A stretch of DNA of 48,112 bases from Cellulomonas sp. RIT-PI-Y (GTDB lineage: Bacteria; Actinomycetota; Actinomycetes; Actinomycetales; Cellulomonadaceae): assembly GCF_025642745.1 (NCBI RefSeq), contig NZ_JANZKP010000026.1, positions 1-48,112 of the forward strand, written 5' to 3'. Shown here in pieces: positions 9,116 through 18,503 of this stretch. Positions within the stretch are counted from its first letter, which is position 1. Every line of letters begins with the position of its first letter. Position numbers and translations under genes: made by a program. The notes beneath the pieces were generated by a model, which was not told the origin of the DNA, did no database searches, and worked only from the letters and a program-made list of their open reading frames with translations.

Positions 9116-10318
9116 TCACATGATCTCGTCGCAGTACTCGTACGTGGTGGTGCGGTTGCCGCAGGTCTCGCCGAACTCCTCGTACTCCGAGCCGAGCGGC
9201 GCCTGCCAGTACAGGTCGTCGCACGAGTCGGGGTCGCCCGCCTCGCAGGCGTCCCAGAGCGTGTCCAGGGTCGCGTCGTCGCCGTAGGACTGGGCGTCGT
9301 CGCTGGAGCTGTCGTCCTGCGTGCTGTCGTCGGTGCCGAAGTCCTCGTCCTGCAGGTAGCAGACACCACCGGAGTCGGTGGTGATGCCGCCGCAGGTCTC
9401 GGCGAACGCCTCCTCCTCCGAGTCGATGTCGGACTCGTAGTAGAGGTTGTCGCAGTCGTCCATCACCCCGGCGGCGCAGCTCGCGTGCAGTCGGTCCAGC
9501 TCGGCGCGCTCCTGGGCGTTCTCGTGGCTGATCGCCAGCGGGATCGCGATGGCCAGGGCGACGTAGACCAGCAGCTGCAGGCCGCCGTAGATCACGCCGA
9601 CCAGCGCCATCCACTTGCCCTGGGTGCCGTTCTTCTTGGTCCGCCGCAGACCGATGATGCCGAGGATCACGGGGACGAAGCCGAGTCCGAAGATGGCGGT
9701 CACCAGCGCGGCGATCGACGGACCGTCCCACCCGGCCGAGGGCTGGGGGCCGGGGTAGGGCGCGTACCCGGGGTAGGTGCCGCCGGGGGCCGCATAGCCG
9801 GGCTGCGCGTACCCGGGCTGGGAGTATCCCGGCTGCTGCGGGGCGCCGTACCCGCTCGACGGGGTGCCGTAGCCCGGCGCGCTGTAGCCGGGTGCGCTGT
9901 AGCCGGGCGCGGGGGCGTCCCCGGTGCCGGATCCGTAGGACGGCGCACTCGGGGTCTCCCCGGAGGACGGCTGTCCGTAGGCGGGCGTCCCGTAGGCGGC
10001 GGTCTGGTCCCCGCTGGGCTGCTGTCCGTAGGCGGGCGTGCCGTGGGCCGCGGTCTGGTCACCGCCCGGCTGCTGTCCGTAGGCGGGCGTGCCGTACGCG
10101 GCGGTCTGGTCGCCGCTGGGCTGCTGTCCGTAGCCGGGCGTCCCGTACGCGGCCGTCTCCGGGGTCGTGGTCGGCCGGCTCCACTGCGAGGTGGACGTCT
10201 GCTCGGTCGGCGCGGCGTCCGGCTCGGACGTCGCGTCCTGGCCCGGCGCGGTCGGCGGGCTCTCCGGATCGGGCTGCGGCGAGCCGTCGGGACGGGTGCT
10301 GCCGTCGTCAGTGGACAT
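9116..10318 (-). CDS. DUF4190-type membrane protein with YGTPAYGQQP repeats and two Cys motifs
   Basis: A 400-residue protein starting at an ATG with GAGGAG upstream; the frame opens 20 codons earlier but without a ribosome site. Residues 1 to about 210 are disordered: an acidic, Thr/Ser-rich start, then tandem AAYGTPAYGQQPSGDQT units, then Tyr/Pro/Gly-rich text. Two membrane segments follow (IAALVTAIFGLGFVPVILGI and the LVYVALAIAIPLAI stretch). The outer C-terminal part has two copies of the motif C-x7-C-x19-C-x9/10-C seen in the next gene, separated by an acidic Ser/Asp linker. I recognise no enzyme. A cell-envelope role is inferred from topology alone. Confidence 0.8.
   Translation of the reverse strand: MSTDDGSTRPDGSPQPDPESPPTAPGQDATSEPDAAPTEQTSTSQWSRPTTTPETAAYGTPGYGQQPSGDQTAAYGTPAYGQQPGGDQTAAHGTPAYGQQPSGDQTAAYGTPAYGQPSSGETPSAPSYGSGTGDAPAPGYSAPGYSAPGYGTPSSGYGAPQQPGYSQPGYAQPGYAAPGGTYPGYAPYPGPQPSAGWDGPSIAALVTAIFGLGFVPVILGIIGLRRTKKNGTQGKWMALVGVIYGGLQLLVYVALAIAIPLAISHENAQERAELDRLHASCAAGVMDDCDNLYYESDIDSEEEAFAETCGGITTDSGGVCYLQDEDFGTDDSTQDDSSSDDAQSYGDDATLDTLWDACEAGDPDSCDDLYWQAPLGSEYEEFGETCGNRTTTYEYCDEIM
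9950..10153 (-). repeat. Four tandem 51-bp units coding for AAYGTPAYGQQPSGDQT
   Basis: Each 51-bp unit encodes 17 residues inside the N-terminal part of the DUF4190 protein. Units differ by a few bases (Gly for Ala, Gly for Ser, His for Tyr, and a diverged last unit). Such near-identical coding repeats can change copy number by slippage. Confidence 0.8.
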
Positions 10319-10432
10319 GGGGTTGATCTCCTCGGGCGCGCCGGAACGTGGAACCGCGGCCACTATGGCAGACCGCACGAATCGGAGACCATCCGAACGC
10401 CCGCCACGAGGAGGGCGATCACCCGATCGTGC
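10319..10432 (-). promoter_or_regulatory. Intergenic region with likely promoter for the DUF4190 gene
   Basis: This 114-nt gap separates the end of the MBL gene from the DUF4190 start. On the minus strand CATAGT is the best -10 candidate, followed by a leader that ends in GAGGAG before the ATG. No hairpin is obvious. Confidence 0.35.
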
Positions 10433-11074
10433 TCACCAGCCCCGGGCCCACCAGTCGGGCAGGGCCGGGCGCTCGGCGCCGAGGGTGGTCGGCAGACCGT
10501 GCCCGGGATGCACCACGGTGTCGTCGTCGTAGCGGTCGAAGACCCGCTGCTCCAGGTCGGTCATCAGCGAGCGGAAGTCGTCCGGCCCGGCGGTCCGGCC
10601 CGGACCGCCGGGGAACAGCGAGTCGCCCGTGATCAGGTGCACCGGGCCCTCGTGCGGACCGGTCCAGGCCAGCGCGATCGATCCGGGGGTGTGACCACGT
10701 AGGGCGATCACCTCCAGGCTCAGCGTGCCGACCGGCAGCCGGTCGCCGTGCCGCAACGGCCGGGGGAGCGGCACCCCCGCGGCGTCGGCGATCGCGTCGG
10801 CGTCCGCCGCCCCGGCCCAGGACGTGGCGCCGGTGGCGGCGAGCAACTCGGCCAGCCCGCCGTGGTGGTCCGCGTGCCGGTGGGTGGTGACCACGCCCAC
10901 CAACGCACCGGGGCCGTCGGTCCGGGGCGGATCGCCCTGGTCGCCCTCGCCCAGCCAGGCGAGCAGACGCTCCGGTTCCGCCGCCGCGTCGACCAGCAGC
11001 CGGGCACCGGTGTCCGGGTCGGTGATCAGGTAGGCGTTGTTGTCCATCGGGCCGACGGACAGGGACTCGATCAT
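10433..11074 (-). CDS. MBL-fold metallo-hydrolase (glyoxalase II-like)
   Basis: A 213-residue metallo-beta-lactamase-fold protein. The zinc motif is THRHADHHGG (H-x-H-x-D-H), with further ligands in LRGHTPGS, ITGDSLFPGGPGRT and the C-terminal VHPGHGLPTT. This arrangement is that of glyoxalase II and related thioester or persulfide hydrolases. The start is an ATG overlapping the GH15 stop (ATGA), so it is the second gene of that operon. Why a carbohydrate hydrolase is coupled to an MBL enzyme is not clear. The substrate is unknown. Confidence 0.88.
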   Translation of the reverse strand: MIESLSVGPMDNNAYLITDPDTGARLLVDAAAEPERLLAWLGEGDQGDPPRTDGPGALVGVVTTHRHADHHGGLAELLAATGATSWAGAADADAIADAAGVPLPRPLRHGDRLPVGTLSLEVIALRGHTPGSIALAWTGPHEGPVHLITGDSLFPGGPGRTAGPDDFRSLMTDLEQRVFDRYDDDTVVHPGHGLPTTLGAERPALPDWWARGW

Positions 11075-12885
11075 GGGCGGTCTCCGGTGGCGAGATCGTG
11101 CTGGTGGACGGCTCGGACGAAGGCGAGATGGGACAACGCCTGCGGCACGTTCCCGATCATCCGCCCGGTGCCGGGGTCGTACTCCTCCGCGAGCAGCCCG
11201 AGGTCGGTGGCGAGTCCGGTCAGGGTGGTCAGCACCTGCTCGGCCGCGTCGACGTCCCCCTGGCGTGCCAGGGCGTCCGCGAGCCAGCCCGAACAGGCCA
11301 GGAACGGGTGCTCGGTGCCGGGCAGGCCGTCGTCCGCGCGGTCGGTCCGGTAGCGCAGCAGCAGCCCGGGGGCGATCTCCAGCTCGGCCCGGACCGCTGC
11401 CACCGTGCCGACCATCCGGGGATCGTCGGCGGGCAGGAAGCCGACCTGGGACAGCTGGAGCAGGGCGGCGTCGGTGTGCCGGGCCCCGGCGGACTGCACG
11501 AAGCTGCCGAGGTCGGCGTCCCAGCCCCAGTCGAGCACCTCGGCCCGGATCCGGTCGCGCACCGCCGTCCAGCGCTCGACCGGCCCGGGCAGCCCGTCCT
11601 CGGTGATCGCCCGCACCGCGCGGTCCAGCGCCGCCCAGGCCATCACCGCCGAGTGCGTGAACCGGCGTGGCGCGCCGCGGACCTCCCAGATGCCCCGGTC
11701 CGGCTGCTCCCAGGTGCCGATCAGCGCCTCGACCAGGTGCGACTGCAGGGACCACGAGTCGGTGCTCTCCTCGATGCCGGCGTCCCGGGCGAGCGCCAGA
11801 GCGCACATCACCTCGCCCAGCACGTCGTTCTGCACCTGGCCGACCGCGGCGTTGCCCACCCGGACCGGGGTGGATCCGGCGTAGCCCGGCAGGTGGTCGA
11901 GCTCGCGCTCGGTGAGATCCCGGCGTCCGTCGATGCCGTAGACGATCTGCAGGTCGGCCGGATCGCCCGCCACCGCCCGCAGCAGCCACTGCCGCCAGGC
12001 CTGCGCCTCCTCCCGGTAGCCGTGCTCCAGCAGCGCCTGCAGCGTCATGGCGGCGTCCCGGAGCCAGCAGAACCGGTAGTCCCAGTTCCGCACCCCGCCC
12101 GGGTCCTCGGGCAGGGAGGTGGTCGCCGCGGCGACGATCCCGCCGGTGTCCCGGTCGGTGAGCAGCCGCAGGACCAGCAGCGAGCGGACCACCTCCTCCC
12201 GGAACGACCCGCGGTAGTGGCTCCGACGCGCCCAGCGGCCCCAGCCGTTGGCGGCCTCGGCGAGCTCGGCGGCACCGTCGGTCGGACGGGGGACCGGCTC
12301 CCAGGACGGGGTCCACACCAGCGACCAGTGCAGCTCCTGCCCGGCGGTCAGGGTCAGGTCGTCCTGGTGCGCGTGCCGGTCGCCGTCCCGGACCGGGCGG
12401 GGCAGCCGGTCGCCGCGCAGCAGCAGGCGGTCCGGTCCGGCGATCGCCTGGATCGCACCGCCGTGCCGGTCGTGGATCCGGTGCACCCAGGGCTGCACGG
12501 CGCCGTAGCCGAACCGCACCACCCACTCGTGACGGAACCGCACCGTGCCCTCGACCACCCGGATCCGGCGGACGATCTCCGATCCCCGCTCCCGGGTGGG
12601 GAGCGCGTCGGTGAGGACCGCGGTCCCGGTGGGGGTGCGGACGGTCGTCTCCAGCACGAACGAGTCGCCGTGCCAGCGCCGGGTGCGCTCGGTGGCGTCC
12701 GGGGCGCTGATCAGCCACCGGCCGTGCTCCGGGCCGCCGAGCAGGGCGGCGAAGCAGGCGGCGGCGTCGAACCGCGGCGGGCACCACCAGTCGATCGACC
12801 CGGCCCGGGACAGCAGGGCGGCGGTCCGGCCGTCGCCGAGCACCGCGTAGTCGCCGATCGGGGTGGGGTCCAGGTCCGGGCTCAT
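11071..12885 (-). CDS. GH15 family glucoamylase/trehalase
   Basis: A 604-residue cytosolic GH15 enzyme with no signal peptide. The N-terminal beta domain opens with IGDYAVLGDGRTAALLSRAGSIDWWCPPRF and the FDAAACFAALLGG motif. The (alpha/alpha)6 domain has NWDYRFCWLRDAA, GIWEVRG with the candidate general acid E401, and LLAEEYDPGTG with E567/E568 as candidate base. Actinobacterial trehalases of this family share the same order, so trehalose is a likely substrate, with other alpha-glucosides possible. The ATG lies 6 nt from CACTAT on the minus strand (leaderless). It is divergent from uvrA. Confidence 0.88.
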   Translation of the reverse strand: MSPDLDPTPIGDYAVLGDGRTAALLSRAGSIDWWCPPRFDAAACFAALLGGPEHGRWLISAPDATERTRRWHGDSFVLETTVRTPTGTAVLTDALPTRERGSEIVRRIRVVEGTVRFRHEWVVRFGYGAVQPWVHRIHDRHGGAIQAIAGPDRLLLRGDRLPRPVRDGDRHAHQDDLTLTAGQELHWSLVWTPSWEPVPRPTDGAAELAEAANGWGRWARRSHYRGSFREEVVRSLLVLRLLTDRDTGGIVAAATTSLPEDPGGVRNWDYRFCWLRDAAMTLQALLEHGYREEAQAWRQWLLRAVAGDPADLQIVYGIDGRRDLTERELDHLPGYAGSTPVRVGNAAVGQVQNDVLGEVMCALALARDAGIEESTDSWSLQSHLVEALIGTWEQPDRGIWEVRGAPRRFTHSAVMAWAALDRAVRAITEDGLPGPVERWTAVRDRIRAEVLDWGWDADLGSFVQSAGARHTDAALLQLSQVGFLPADDPRMVGTVAAVRAELEIAPGLLLRYRTDRADDGLPGTEHPFLACSGWLADALARQGDVDAAEQVLTTLTGLATDLGLLAEEYDPGTGRMIGNVPQALSHLAFVRAVHQHDLATGDRP

Positions 12886-12891
12886 CCCGCC

Positions 12892-12897
12892 ATAGTG
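12892..12897 (-). promoter_or_regulatory. Putative leaderless -10 element of the GH15 gene
   Basis: CACTAT on the minus strand ends 6 nt before the ATG, with no Shine-Dalgarno sequence. It is a partial match to TANNNT. Confidence 0.4.
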
Positions 12898-12921
12898 CCC
12901 GCACGTGATCCGTCACACCGT

Positions 12922-12937
12922 TCGAACGGGTGTGCGA
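12922..12937 (+). promoter_or_regulatory. LexA (SOS) box of uvrA
   Basis: TCGAACGGGTGTGCGA matches the actinobacterial LexA palindrome TCGAAC-N4-GTTCGA at 11 of 12 fixed positions. Its right half is where the -35 element of the uvrA promoter should be (17 bp before the -10), so a bound LexA would block polymerase. Confidence 0.8.
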
Positions 12938-12954
12938 GTGTCGGTGGCTCGCCT

Positions 12955-12960
12955 TACGAT
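12955..12960 (+). promoter_or_regulatory. Leaderless -10 element of uvrA
   Basis: TACGAT is a good match to TANNNT and lies 7 nt before the GTG start. No ribosome site is present. Confidence 0.65.
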
Positions 12961-12967
12961 GCTCGGC

Positions 12968-15829
12968 GTGAATGATCGACTGGTGGTCCAGGGGGCCCGC
13001 GAGCACAACCTGCGTAACGTCGACCTGGACCTCCCGCGCGACAAGCTGGTGGTCTTCACCGGTCTGTCCGGGTCCGGGAAGTCGTCGCTGGCCTTCGACA
13101 CCATCTTCGCGGAGGGGCAGCGCCGGTACGTCGAGTCGTTGTCCGCCTACGCCCGGCAGTTCCTGGGCCAGATGGACAAGCCGGACGTCGACTTCATCGA
13201 GGGGCTGTCCCCGGCGGTGTCGATCGACCAGAAGTCCACCAACCGGAACCCGCGGTCGACGGTGGGCACCATCACCGAGGTCTACGACTACCTCCGCCTG
13301 CTGTTCGCCCGTGCCGGGACCCAGCACTGCCCGGTCTGCGGCGAGCGGGTCACCGCGCAGACCCCGCAGCAGATCGTCGACCGGCTGCTGGAGCTGCCCG
13401 AGGGCACCCGCTACCAGGTGCTGGCGCCGGTGGTCCGTGGTCGCAAGGGCGAGTACGCCGACCTGTTCACCGAGCTCCAGGCCAAGGGCTTCGCCCGGGT
13501 CCGGGTCGACGGCGAGGTCGCGCAGCTGTCCGCGCCGCCCACCCTGGAGAAGAAGCTCAAGCACGACATCGAGGTGGTCGTCGACCGGCTGGTGTCCCGC
13601 GAGGGCGTGCAGCGCCGGCTCACCGACTCGGTGGAGACCGCGCTCGGCCTGGCCGACGGGCTCCTGGTGATCGAGCTGGTCGACGCCGAGGCGGACGACC
13701 CGGAGCGGTTCCGCCGGTTCTCGGAGAAGCGCGCATGCCCGAACGACCACCCGCTGTCCCTGGACGAGATCGAGCCGCGGACCTTCTCCTTCAACGCGCC
13801 CTACGGCGCCTGCCCGGAGTGCACCGGCATCGGGTCCCGCCTGGAGGTGGACCCCGACCTGGTGATCCCGGACGAGGACCTGTCGCTGGCGGAGGGCGCG
13901 GTCGCGCCGTGGACCCTCGGATCGGCCGACTACTTCCAGCGGGTGCTCGGCGCGCTGGCCGACGACCTGGGCTTCTCGATGGACCAGCCGTGGCGCGCGC
14001 TCCCGCAGCGGGCCAAGGACGCCGTGCTGCACGGCAAGGACCACGAGGTGCACGTCAAGTACCGCAACCGCTGGGGCCGGGAGCGCCAGTACTCCACCGG
14101 GTTCGAGGGGGTGATCACCTTCCTGCACCGCCGCCACGAGGAGACCGACTCCGAGTGGTCGAAGGAGAAGTACGAGGCGTACATGCGGGAGGTGCCCTGC
14201 CCGGTGTGCGCGGGTGCCCGGCTCAAGCCCGAGGTGCTCGCGGTCAAGGTCGGCGGCAAGTCGATCGCCGACGTGACGAACCTGCCGGTCGGCGAGGCCC
14301 GTGCCTTCCTCACCGCGCTCCAGCTCGGGGTGCGCGAGGCGCAGATCGCCGCGCAGGTGATGAAGGAGATCGACGCCCGGCTCGGCTTCCTGCTCGACGT
14401 CGGACTGGACTACCTGAGCCTGTCCCGGCCGGCGGGCACCCTCTCCGGCGGTGAGGCCCAGCGGATCCGGCTGGCCACCCAGATCGGCTCCGGTCTGGTC
14501 GGCGTGCTCTACGTGCTGGACGAGCCGTCCATCGGCCTGCACCAGCGGGACAACCGGCGGCTGATCGACACCCTGACCCGGCTGCGCGACCTGGGCAACA
14601 CCCTGATCGTGGTCGAGCACGACGAGGACACCATCCGCGCCGCCGACTGGATCGTCGACGTCGGCCCGGGGGCGGGGGAGCACGGTGGCCGGGTGATCCA
14701 CTCCGGTGACTACGCCGGGCTGCTCGCGGCGCCGGAGTCCGTCACCGGTGCGTACCTGTCCGGTCGGCGATCGATCCCGATGCCCGCCAAGCGGCGCAAG
14801 ATCGACACCAAGCGGCAGGTCAAGGTGCTCGGCGCCAAGGAGAACAACCTCCGCAACATCGACGTCAGCTTCCCGCTGGGCGTGTTCACCGCGGTGACCG
14901 GGGTCTCCGGCTCCGGCAAGTCCACCCTGGTGAACTCGATCCTCTACACCGTGATGGCCAACGAGCTGAACCACGCCCGCCGGGTCGCGGGACGGCACAA
15001 GCGGGTCACCGGCCTGGACCAGCTGGACAAGGTCGTGCACGTCGACCAGGCGCCGATCGGCCGCACCCCGCGGTCCAACCCGGCGACCTACACCGGGGTG
15101 TGGGACCGGGTGCGCAAGCTGTTCGCCGAGACCACCGAGGCCAAGGTCCGCGGCTACACCGCCGGGCGGTTCTCCTTCAACGTCAAGGGCGGTCGCTGCG
15201 AGGCCTGCTCCGGCGACGGCACGCTGAAGATCGAGATGAACTTCCTGCCCGACGTCTACGTCCCGTGCGAGGTCTGCCACGGCGCCCGGTACAACCGGGA
15301 GACGCTGGAGGTGCACTTCAAGGGCAAGACCGTCGCGGACGTGCTCGACATGCCGATCGAGGAGGCCGCGGAGTTCTTCGCCGCGGTGCCCGCGATCAGC
15401 CGGCACCTGAAGACCCTGGTCGACGTCGGCCTGGGCTACGTCCGGCTGGGCCAGCCCGCCACCACGCTCTCCGGCGGTGAGGCCCAGCGGGTCAAGCTGG
15501 CCACCGAGCTGCAGCGCCGGTCCACCGGCCGGACGGTCTACGTGCTGGACGAGCCGACCACCGGTCTGCACTTCGAGGACATCCGCAAGCTGCTCGCGGT
15601 GCTGCAGTCCCTGGTCGACAAGGGCAACAGCGTGATCGTGATCGAGCACAACCTGGACGTGATCAAGAACGCCGACTGGCTGATCGACATGGGCCCGGAG
15701 GGCGGGTCCGGCGGCGGCGTGGTCGTGGGCCAGGGCACGCCGGAGCACCTGGCGACGGTGGAGGCCAGCCACACCGGCCGGTTCCTCGCCGAGGTGCTGG
15801 AGCAGACGCAGGAGGCGGTCAGCGCCTGA
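12968..15829 (+). CDS. uvrA: Excinuclease ABC subunit A (UvrA)
   Basis: A 953-residue ABC-type ATPase that finds DNA damage and loads UvrB. It has two nucleotide-binding halves, with Walker [10 protein letters not shown] near residue 35 and GVSGSGKST in the second half. [12 protein letters not shown] and [12 protein letters not shown] are the two ABC signatures. Zinc-site cysteines are seen in [23 protein letters not shown] and CEACSGDG with CEVCHGARY. The GTG at 12968 fits the -10 at 12955; earlier in-frame starts lie inside the promoter. Length is normal. A LexA box upstream indicates SOS control. Confidence 0.97.
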   Translation: MNDRLVVQGAREHNLRNVDLDLPRDKLVVFTGLSGSGKSSLAFDTIFAEGQRRYVESLSAYARQFLGQMDKPDVDFIEGLSPAVSIDQKSTNRNPRSTVGTITEVYDYLRLLFARAGTQHCPVCGERVTAQTPQQIVDRLLELPEGTRYQVLAPVVRGRKGEYADLFTELQAKGFARVRVDGEVAQLSAPPTLEKKLKHDIEVVVDRLVSREGVQRRLTDSVETALGLADGLLVIELVDAEADDPERFRRFSEKRACPNDHPLSLDEIEPRTFSFNAPYGACPECTGIGSRLEVDPDLVIPDEDLSLAEGAVAPWTLGSADYFQRVLGALADDLGFSMDQPWRALPQRAKDAVLHGKDHEVHVKYRNRWGRERQYSTGFEGVITFLHRRHEETDSEWSKEKYEAYMREVPCPVCAGARLKPEVLAVKVGGKSIADVTNLPVGEARAFLTALQLGVREAQIAAQVMKEIDARLGFLLDVGLDYLSLSRPAGTLSGGEAQRIRLATQIGSGLVGVLYVLDEPSIGLHQRDNRRLIDTLTRLRDLGNTLIVVEHDEDTIRAADWIVDVGPGAGEHGGRVIHSGDYAGLLAAPESVTGAYLSGRRSIPMPAKRRKIDTKRQVKVLGAKENNLRNIDVSFPLGVFTAVTGVSGSGKSTLVNSILYTVMANELNHARRVAGRHKRVTGLDQLDKVVHVDQAPIGRTPRSNPATYTGVWDRVRKLFAETTEAKVRGYTAGRFSFNVKGGRCEACSGDGTLKIEMNFLPDVYVPCEVCHGARYNRETLEVHFKGKTVADVLDMPIEEAAEFFAAVPAISRHLKTLVDVGLGYVRLGQPATTLSGGEAQRVKLATELQRRSTGRTVYVLDEPTTGLHFEDIRKLLAVLQSLVDKGNSVIVIEHNLDVIKNADWLIDMGPEGGSGGGVVVGQGTPEHLATVEASHTGRFLAEVLEQTQEAVSA

Positions 15830-15834
15830 CCGAC

Positions 15835-15873
15835 GACGAACGGCCCGCCGGATCATCCGGCGGGCCGTTCGTC
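15835..15873. terminator. Bidirectional terminator between uvrA and the OsmC gene
   Basis: A perfect inverted repeat (arms 15835-15853 and 15855-15873; loop about 3 nt when folded) lies between convergent stops at 15829 and 15893. Its 18-bp stem serves either strand. Confidence 0.88.
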
Positions 15874-15892
15874 ACGTGGGGGTGTGCGCGGG

Positions 15893-16381
15893 TCACTCCC
15901 GGGTCGCGGCGGCCGGCTCGACCACGACCGGGAAGTTCACCGACCGCGCGATGAAGCAGTGCTCGTGCGCCCGCTCGTGCACCTCGGCCAGCCGGGCGTC
16001 CAGGTCGGCACCCGGGACGACGTCACCGCGCAGGGTCACCCGGGGGCGGAGCACGACCTCGGTGAAGGCACCGTGCCCGGCCGCCTCGACCCGCATGGTG
16101 CCGGTCGCCCGGTCCCGGTAGTCCACGACCACGAACCCGTCCGCCCCGGCCAGGTGCAGGAACCAGAGCATGTGGCACTGGGACAGCGAGGCGACCAGCA
16201 GGTCCTCCGGCGTGTGCCGGGCGGGATCGCCCCGGAAGGCGGCGTCCGCGGACCCGGCCAGCGCCGGCTTGCCCGCCACCAGGACGTCGTGGTCCCGGGA
16301 GTAGCTGGTGTATCCGGTGGTGCCCTCCGACCCGGCACCGGTCCAGACCACGTCGACGTCATAGCTGTGCAGCAGGCCCAT
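15893..16381 (-). CDS. OsmC family peroxiredoxin-like protein
   Basis: A 162-residue OsmC/Ohr-fold protein. The two conserved cysteines are C69 in [12 protein letters not shown] and C142 in EHCFIARS, the pair that reduces organic hydroperoxides in characterised relatives. [10 protein letters not shown] before the first is also family-typical. It is closer to the OsmC subgroup than to Ohr. The start is taken at 16381 because TACCGT lies 6 nt upstream; an in-frame start 10 codons earlier would cover that promoter. The exact peroxide substrate is not known. Confidence 0.87.
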   Translation of the reverse strand: MGLLHSYDVDVVWTGAGSEGTTGYTSYSRDHDVLVAGKPALAGSADAAFRGDPARHTPEDLLVASLSQCHMLWFLHLAGADGFVVVDYRDRATGTMRVEAAGHGAFTEVVLRPRVTLRGDVVPGADLDARLAEVHERAHEHCFIARSVNFPVVVEPAAATRE

Positions 16382-16458
16382 GCCGACACGGTAGAGGGTG
16401 GCGAACGCCACCGCGTGCGGGCGCGTCGTTGTCGGTCGCGCTGACTACCCTCGACGTC
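16382..16458. promoter_or_regulatory. Divergent promoter region for the OsmC gene and uvrC
   Basis: On the minus strand TACCGT (16388-16393) lies 6 nt from the OsmC ATG. On the plus strand TACCCT (16446-16451) lies 7 nt from the uvrC ATG. Both fit leaderless transcripts. I see no LexA box here. Confidence 0.55.
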
Positions 16459-18480
16459 ATGGCTGATCCCGCGACCTACCGTCCCGCGCCCGGGGAGATC
16501 CCGGATCAGCCCGGGGTCTACCGGTTCCGGGACGAGCACGGCCGGGTGATCTACGTCGGCAAGGCCAAGAGCCTGCGCCAGCGCCTGAACTCCTACTTCC
16601 AGGACGTCGCCGGACTGCATCCCCGCACCCAGGCGATGGTGACCACCGCGGCGTCCGTGCAGTGGACGGTGGTGGGCACCGAGGTCGAGTCGCTGGCCCT
16701 GGAGTACTCCTGGATCAAGGAGTACGACCCGCGGTTCAACGTGAAGTACCGGGACGACAAGTCCTACCCGTACCTCGCGGTCACCCTGGCGGAGAAGTTC
16801 CCCCGGGTGCAGGTGATGCGCGGCGCCAAGCGACCCGGCACCCGCTACTTCGGTCCCTACGCCCACGCCTGGGCGATCCGGGAGACGGTCGACCTGCTGC
16901 TGCGGGTGTTCCCGGTCCGCACCTGCTCGGCCGGGGTGTTCAAGCGGGCCCACCAGCAGGGCAGGCCCTGCCTGCTCGGCTACATCGACAAGTGCTCCGC
17001 CCCGTGCGTCGGCCGGATCAGCCAGGACGACCACCACCTGCTGGCCGAGGAGTTCGCCGACTTCATGGCCGGTGACACCGCGAAGTTCACCCGGCGGCTG
17101 ACCGCCCGGATGAAGGAGGCCGCCGCCGACCTGGACTACGAGCGCGCCGCCCGGCTCCGGGACGACATCGCCGCGCTGCAGCGGGCGACCGAGAAGAACG
17201 CGGTGGTGCTGTCCGACGGCACGGACGCGGACATCTTCGCGCTGGTCGGCGACGAGCTGGAGGCCGCGGTCCAGGTGTTCCACGTCCGCGACGGCCGGAT
17301 CCGCGGGCAGCGCGGCTGGGTGGTGGAGAAGGTCGAGGACGTCACCGACGCGGAGATGATCGAGCGGCTGCTCCAGCAGGTGTACGGGGAGGTGGAGAGC
17401 ACGGGGGAGGGCTCCGCCGCCGTGCCGCGCGAGGTCCTGGTGCCCGTGCTGCCCGCCGACCTGGAGGAGGTGCAGGCCTGGCTCACCGGCCTGCGCGGCT
17501 CGCGGGTCCAGGTCCGGATCCCGCAGCGCGGCGACAAGCACGAGCTGGCCGAGACGGTGCGCAAGAACGCCGAGCACGCGCTCGCCCTGCATCGCACCCG
17601 CCGGGCCGGCGACCTCACCACCCGGTCCCAGGCGTTGCAGGAGATCCAGGAGGCACTGGGCCTGGAGACGGCGCCGCTGCGGATCGAGTGCTACGACGTC
17701 TCGCACAACCAGGGCACCTACCAGGTGGCGTCGATGGTGGTGTTCGAGGACGGTCTGGCCCGCAAGAGCGAGTACCGGCAGTTCACCATCCGTGGCTCGG
17801 AGGGCGACGGCGCGCGGGACGACACCGAGGCGATGCACGAGGTGATCACCCGCCGGTTCCGCCGGTATTTGGCCGAGCGGGAGAAGGCCGGTGACCTGGA
17901 ACTGGGCCTGGGGGAGGACCAGACCGCCGAGGCGCTGGCCGACGCGGACCTGGGCGAGGTGCGCAGCGGGCCGGTCGACCCGACCACCGGCAAGCCCCAG
18001 CGGTTCGCCTACCCGCCGAACCTGGTGGTGGTCGACGGCGGCCCGCCGCAGGTCGCCGCCGCCCGCAAGGCGCTGGACGAGCTCGGGATCACCGACGTCG
18101 CGCTGTGCGGCCTGGCCAAGCGGCTGGAGGAGGTCTGGGTCGCCGACGACGACTACCCGGTGATCCTGCAGCGGTCCTCGGAGGGGCTCTACCTGCTGCA
18201 GCGACTGCGGGACGAGGCGCACCGGTTCGCGATCACCGCGCACCGGCGCAAGCGCTCCAAGGGCATGACGGCCTCGGTGCTGGACGACGTGCCCGGCCTG
18301 GGTCCGTCGCGTGCGGCCGCCCTGCTGCAGCACTTCGGCTCGGTCAAGCGCCTGCGGGCCGCCACCGCGGAGGAGATCGCGGCGGTCCCGGGGATGGGCC
18401 CGAAGACCGCGGACGCGGTGGTCACCGCGCTGGCCGGTCCGGCGACAGCGCCGGTGTCCGCCCCGCCTGCCGCGTCATGA
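16459..18480 (+). CDS. uvrC: Excinuclease ABC subunit C (UvrC)
   Basis: A 673-residue dual nuclease that cuts on both sides of the lesion. The GIY-YIG domain at the N-terminus reads [27 protein letters not shown] cysteine cluster and the UVR domain follow ([20 protein letters not shown]). The RNase H-like half includes [10 protein letters not shown] and VVDGGPPQV, which supply catalytic aspartates. A C-terminal helix-hairpin-helix pair is [16 protein letters not shown] and [16 protein letters not shown]. The ATG at 16459 fits the -10 spacing; one 10 codons earlier does not. It leads the uvrC-rapZ-yvcK-whiA cluster. Confidence 0.96.
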   Translation: MADPATYRPAPGEIPDQPGVYRFRDEHGRVIYVGKAKSLRQRLNSYFQDVAGLHPRTQAMVTTAASVQWTVVGTEVESLALEYSWIKEYDPRFNVKYRDDKSYPYLAVTLAEKFPRVQVMRGAKRPGTRYFGPYAHAWAIRETVDLLLRVFPVRTCSAGVFKRAHQQGRPCLLGYIDKCSAPCVGRISQDDHHLLAEEFADFMAGDTAKFTRRLTARMKEAAADLDYERAARLRDDIAALQRATEKNAVVLSDGTDADIFALVGDELEAAVQVFHVRDGRIRGQRGWVVEKVEDVTDAEMIERLLQQVYGEVESTGEGSAAVPREVLVPVLPADLEEVQAWLTGLRGSRVQVRIPQRGDKHELAETVRKNAEHALALHRTRRAGDLTTRSQALQEIQEALGLETAPLRIECYDVSHNQGTYQVASMVVFEDGLARKSEYRQFTIRGSEGDGARDDTEAMHEVITRRFRRYLAEREKAGDLELGLGEDQTAEALADADLGEVRSGPVDPTTGKPQRFAYPPNLVVVDGGPPQVAAARKALDELGITDVALCGLAKRLEEVWVADDDYPVILQRSSEGLYLLQRLRDEAHRFAITAHRRKRSKGMTASVLDDVPGLGPSRAAALLQHFGSVKRLRAATAEEIAAVPGMGPKTADAVVTALAGPATAPVSAPPAAS

Positions 18481-18503
18481 CCGACGACTGGCATGCTGGA
18501 CCC

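Noticed and set aside
9950..10153. Tandem 51-bp repeats as a CRISPR array
   Set aside because: The units are contiguous and in frame inside a coding region, with no spacers.
10433..15856. A 1807-codon open frame on the minus strand
   Set aside because: It is the real MBL gene frame running on through GH15 out of phase and through uvrA antisense. Its text is Arg/Gly/Pro/Ala-rich shadow sequence except at the MBL end.
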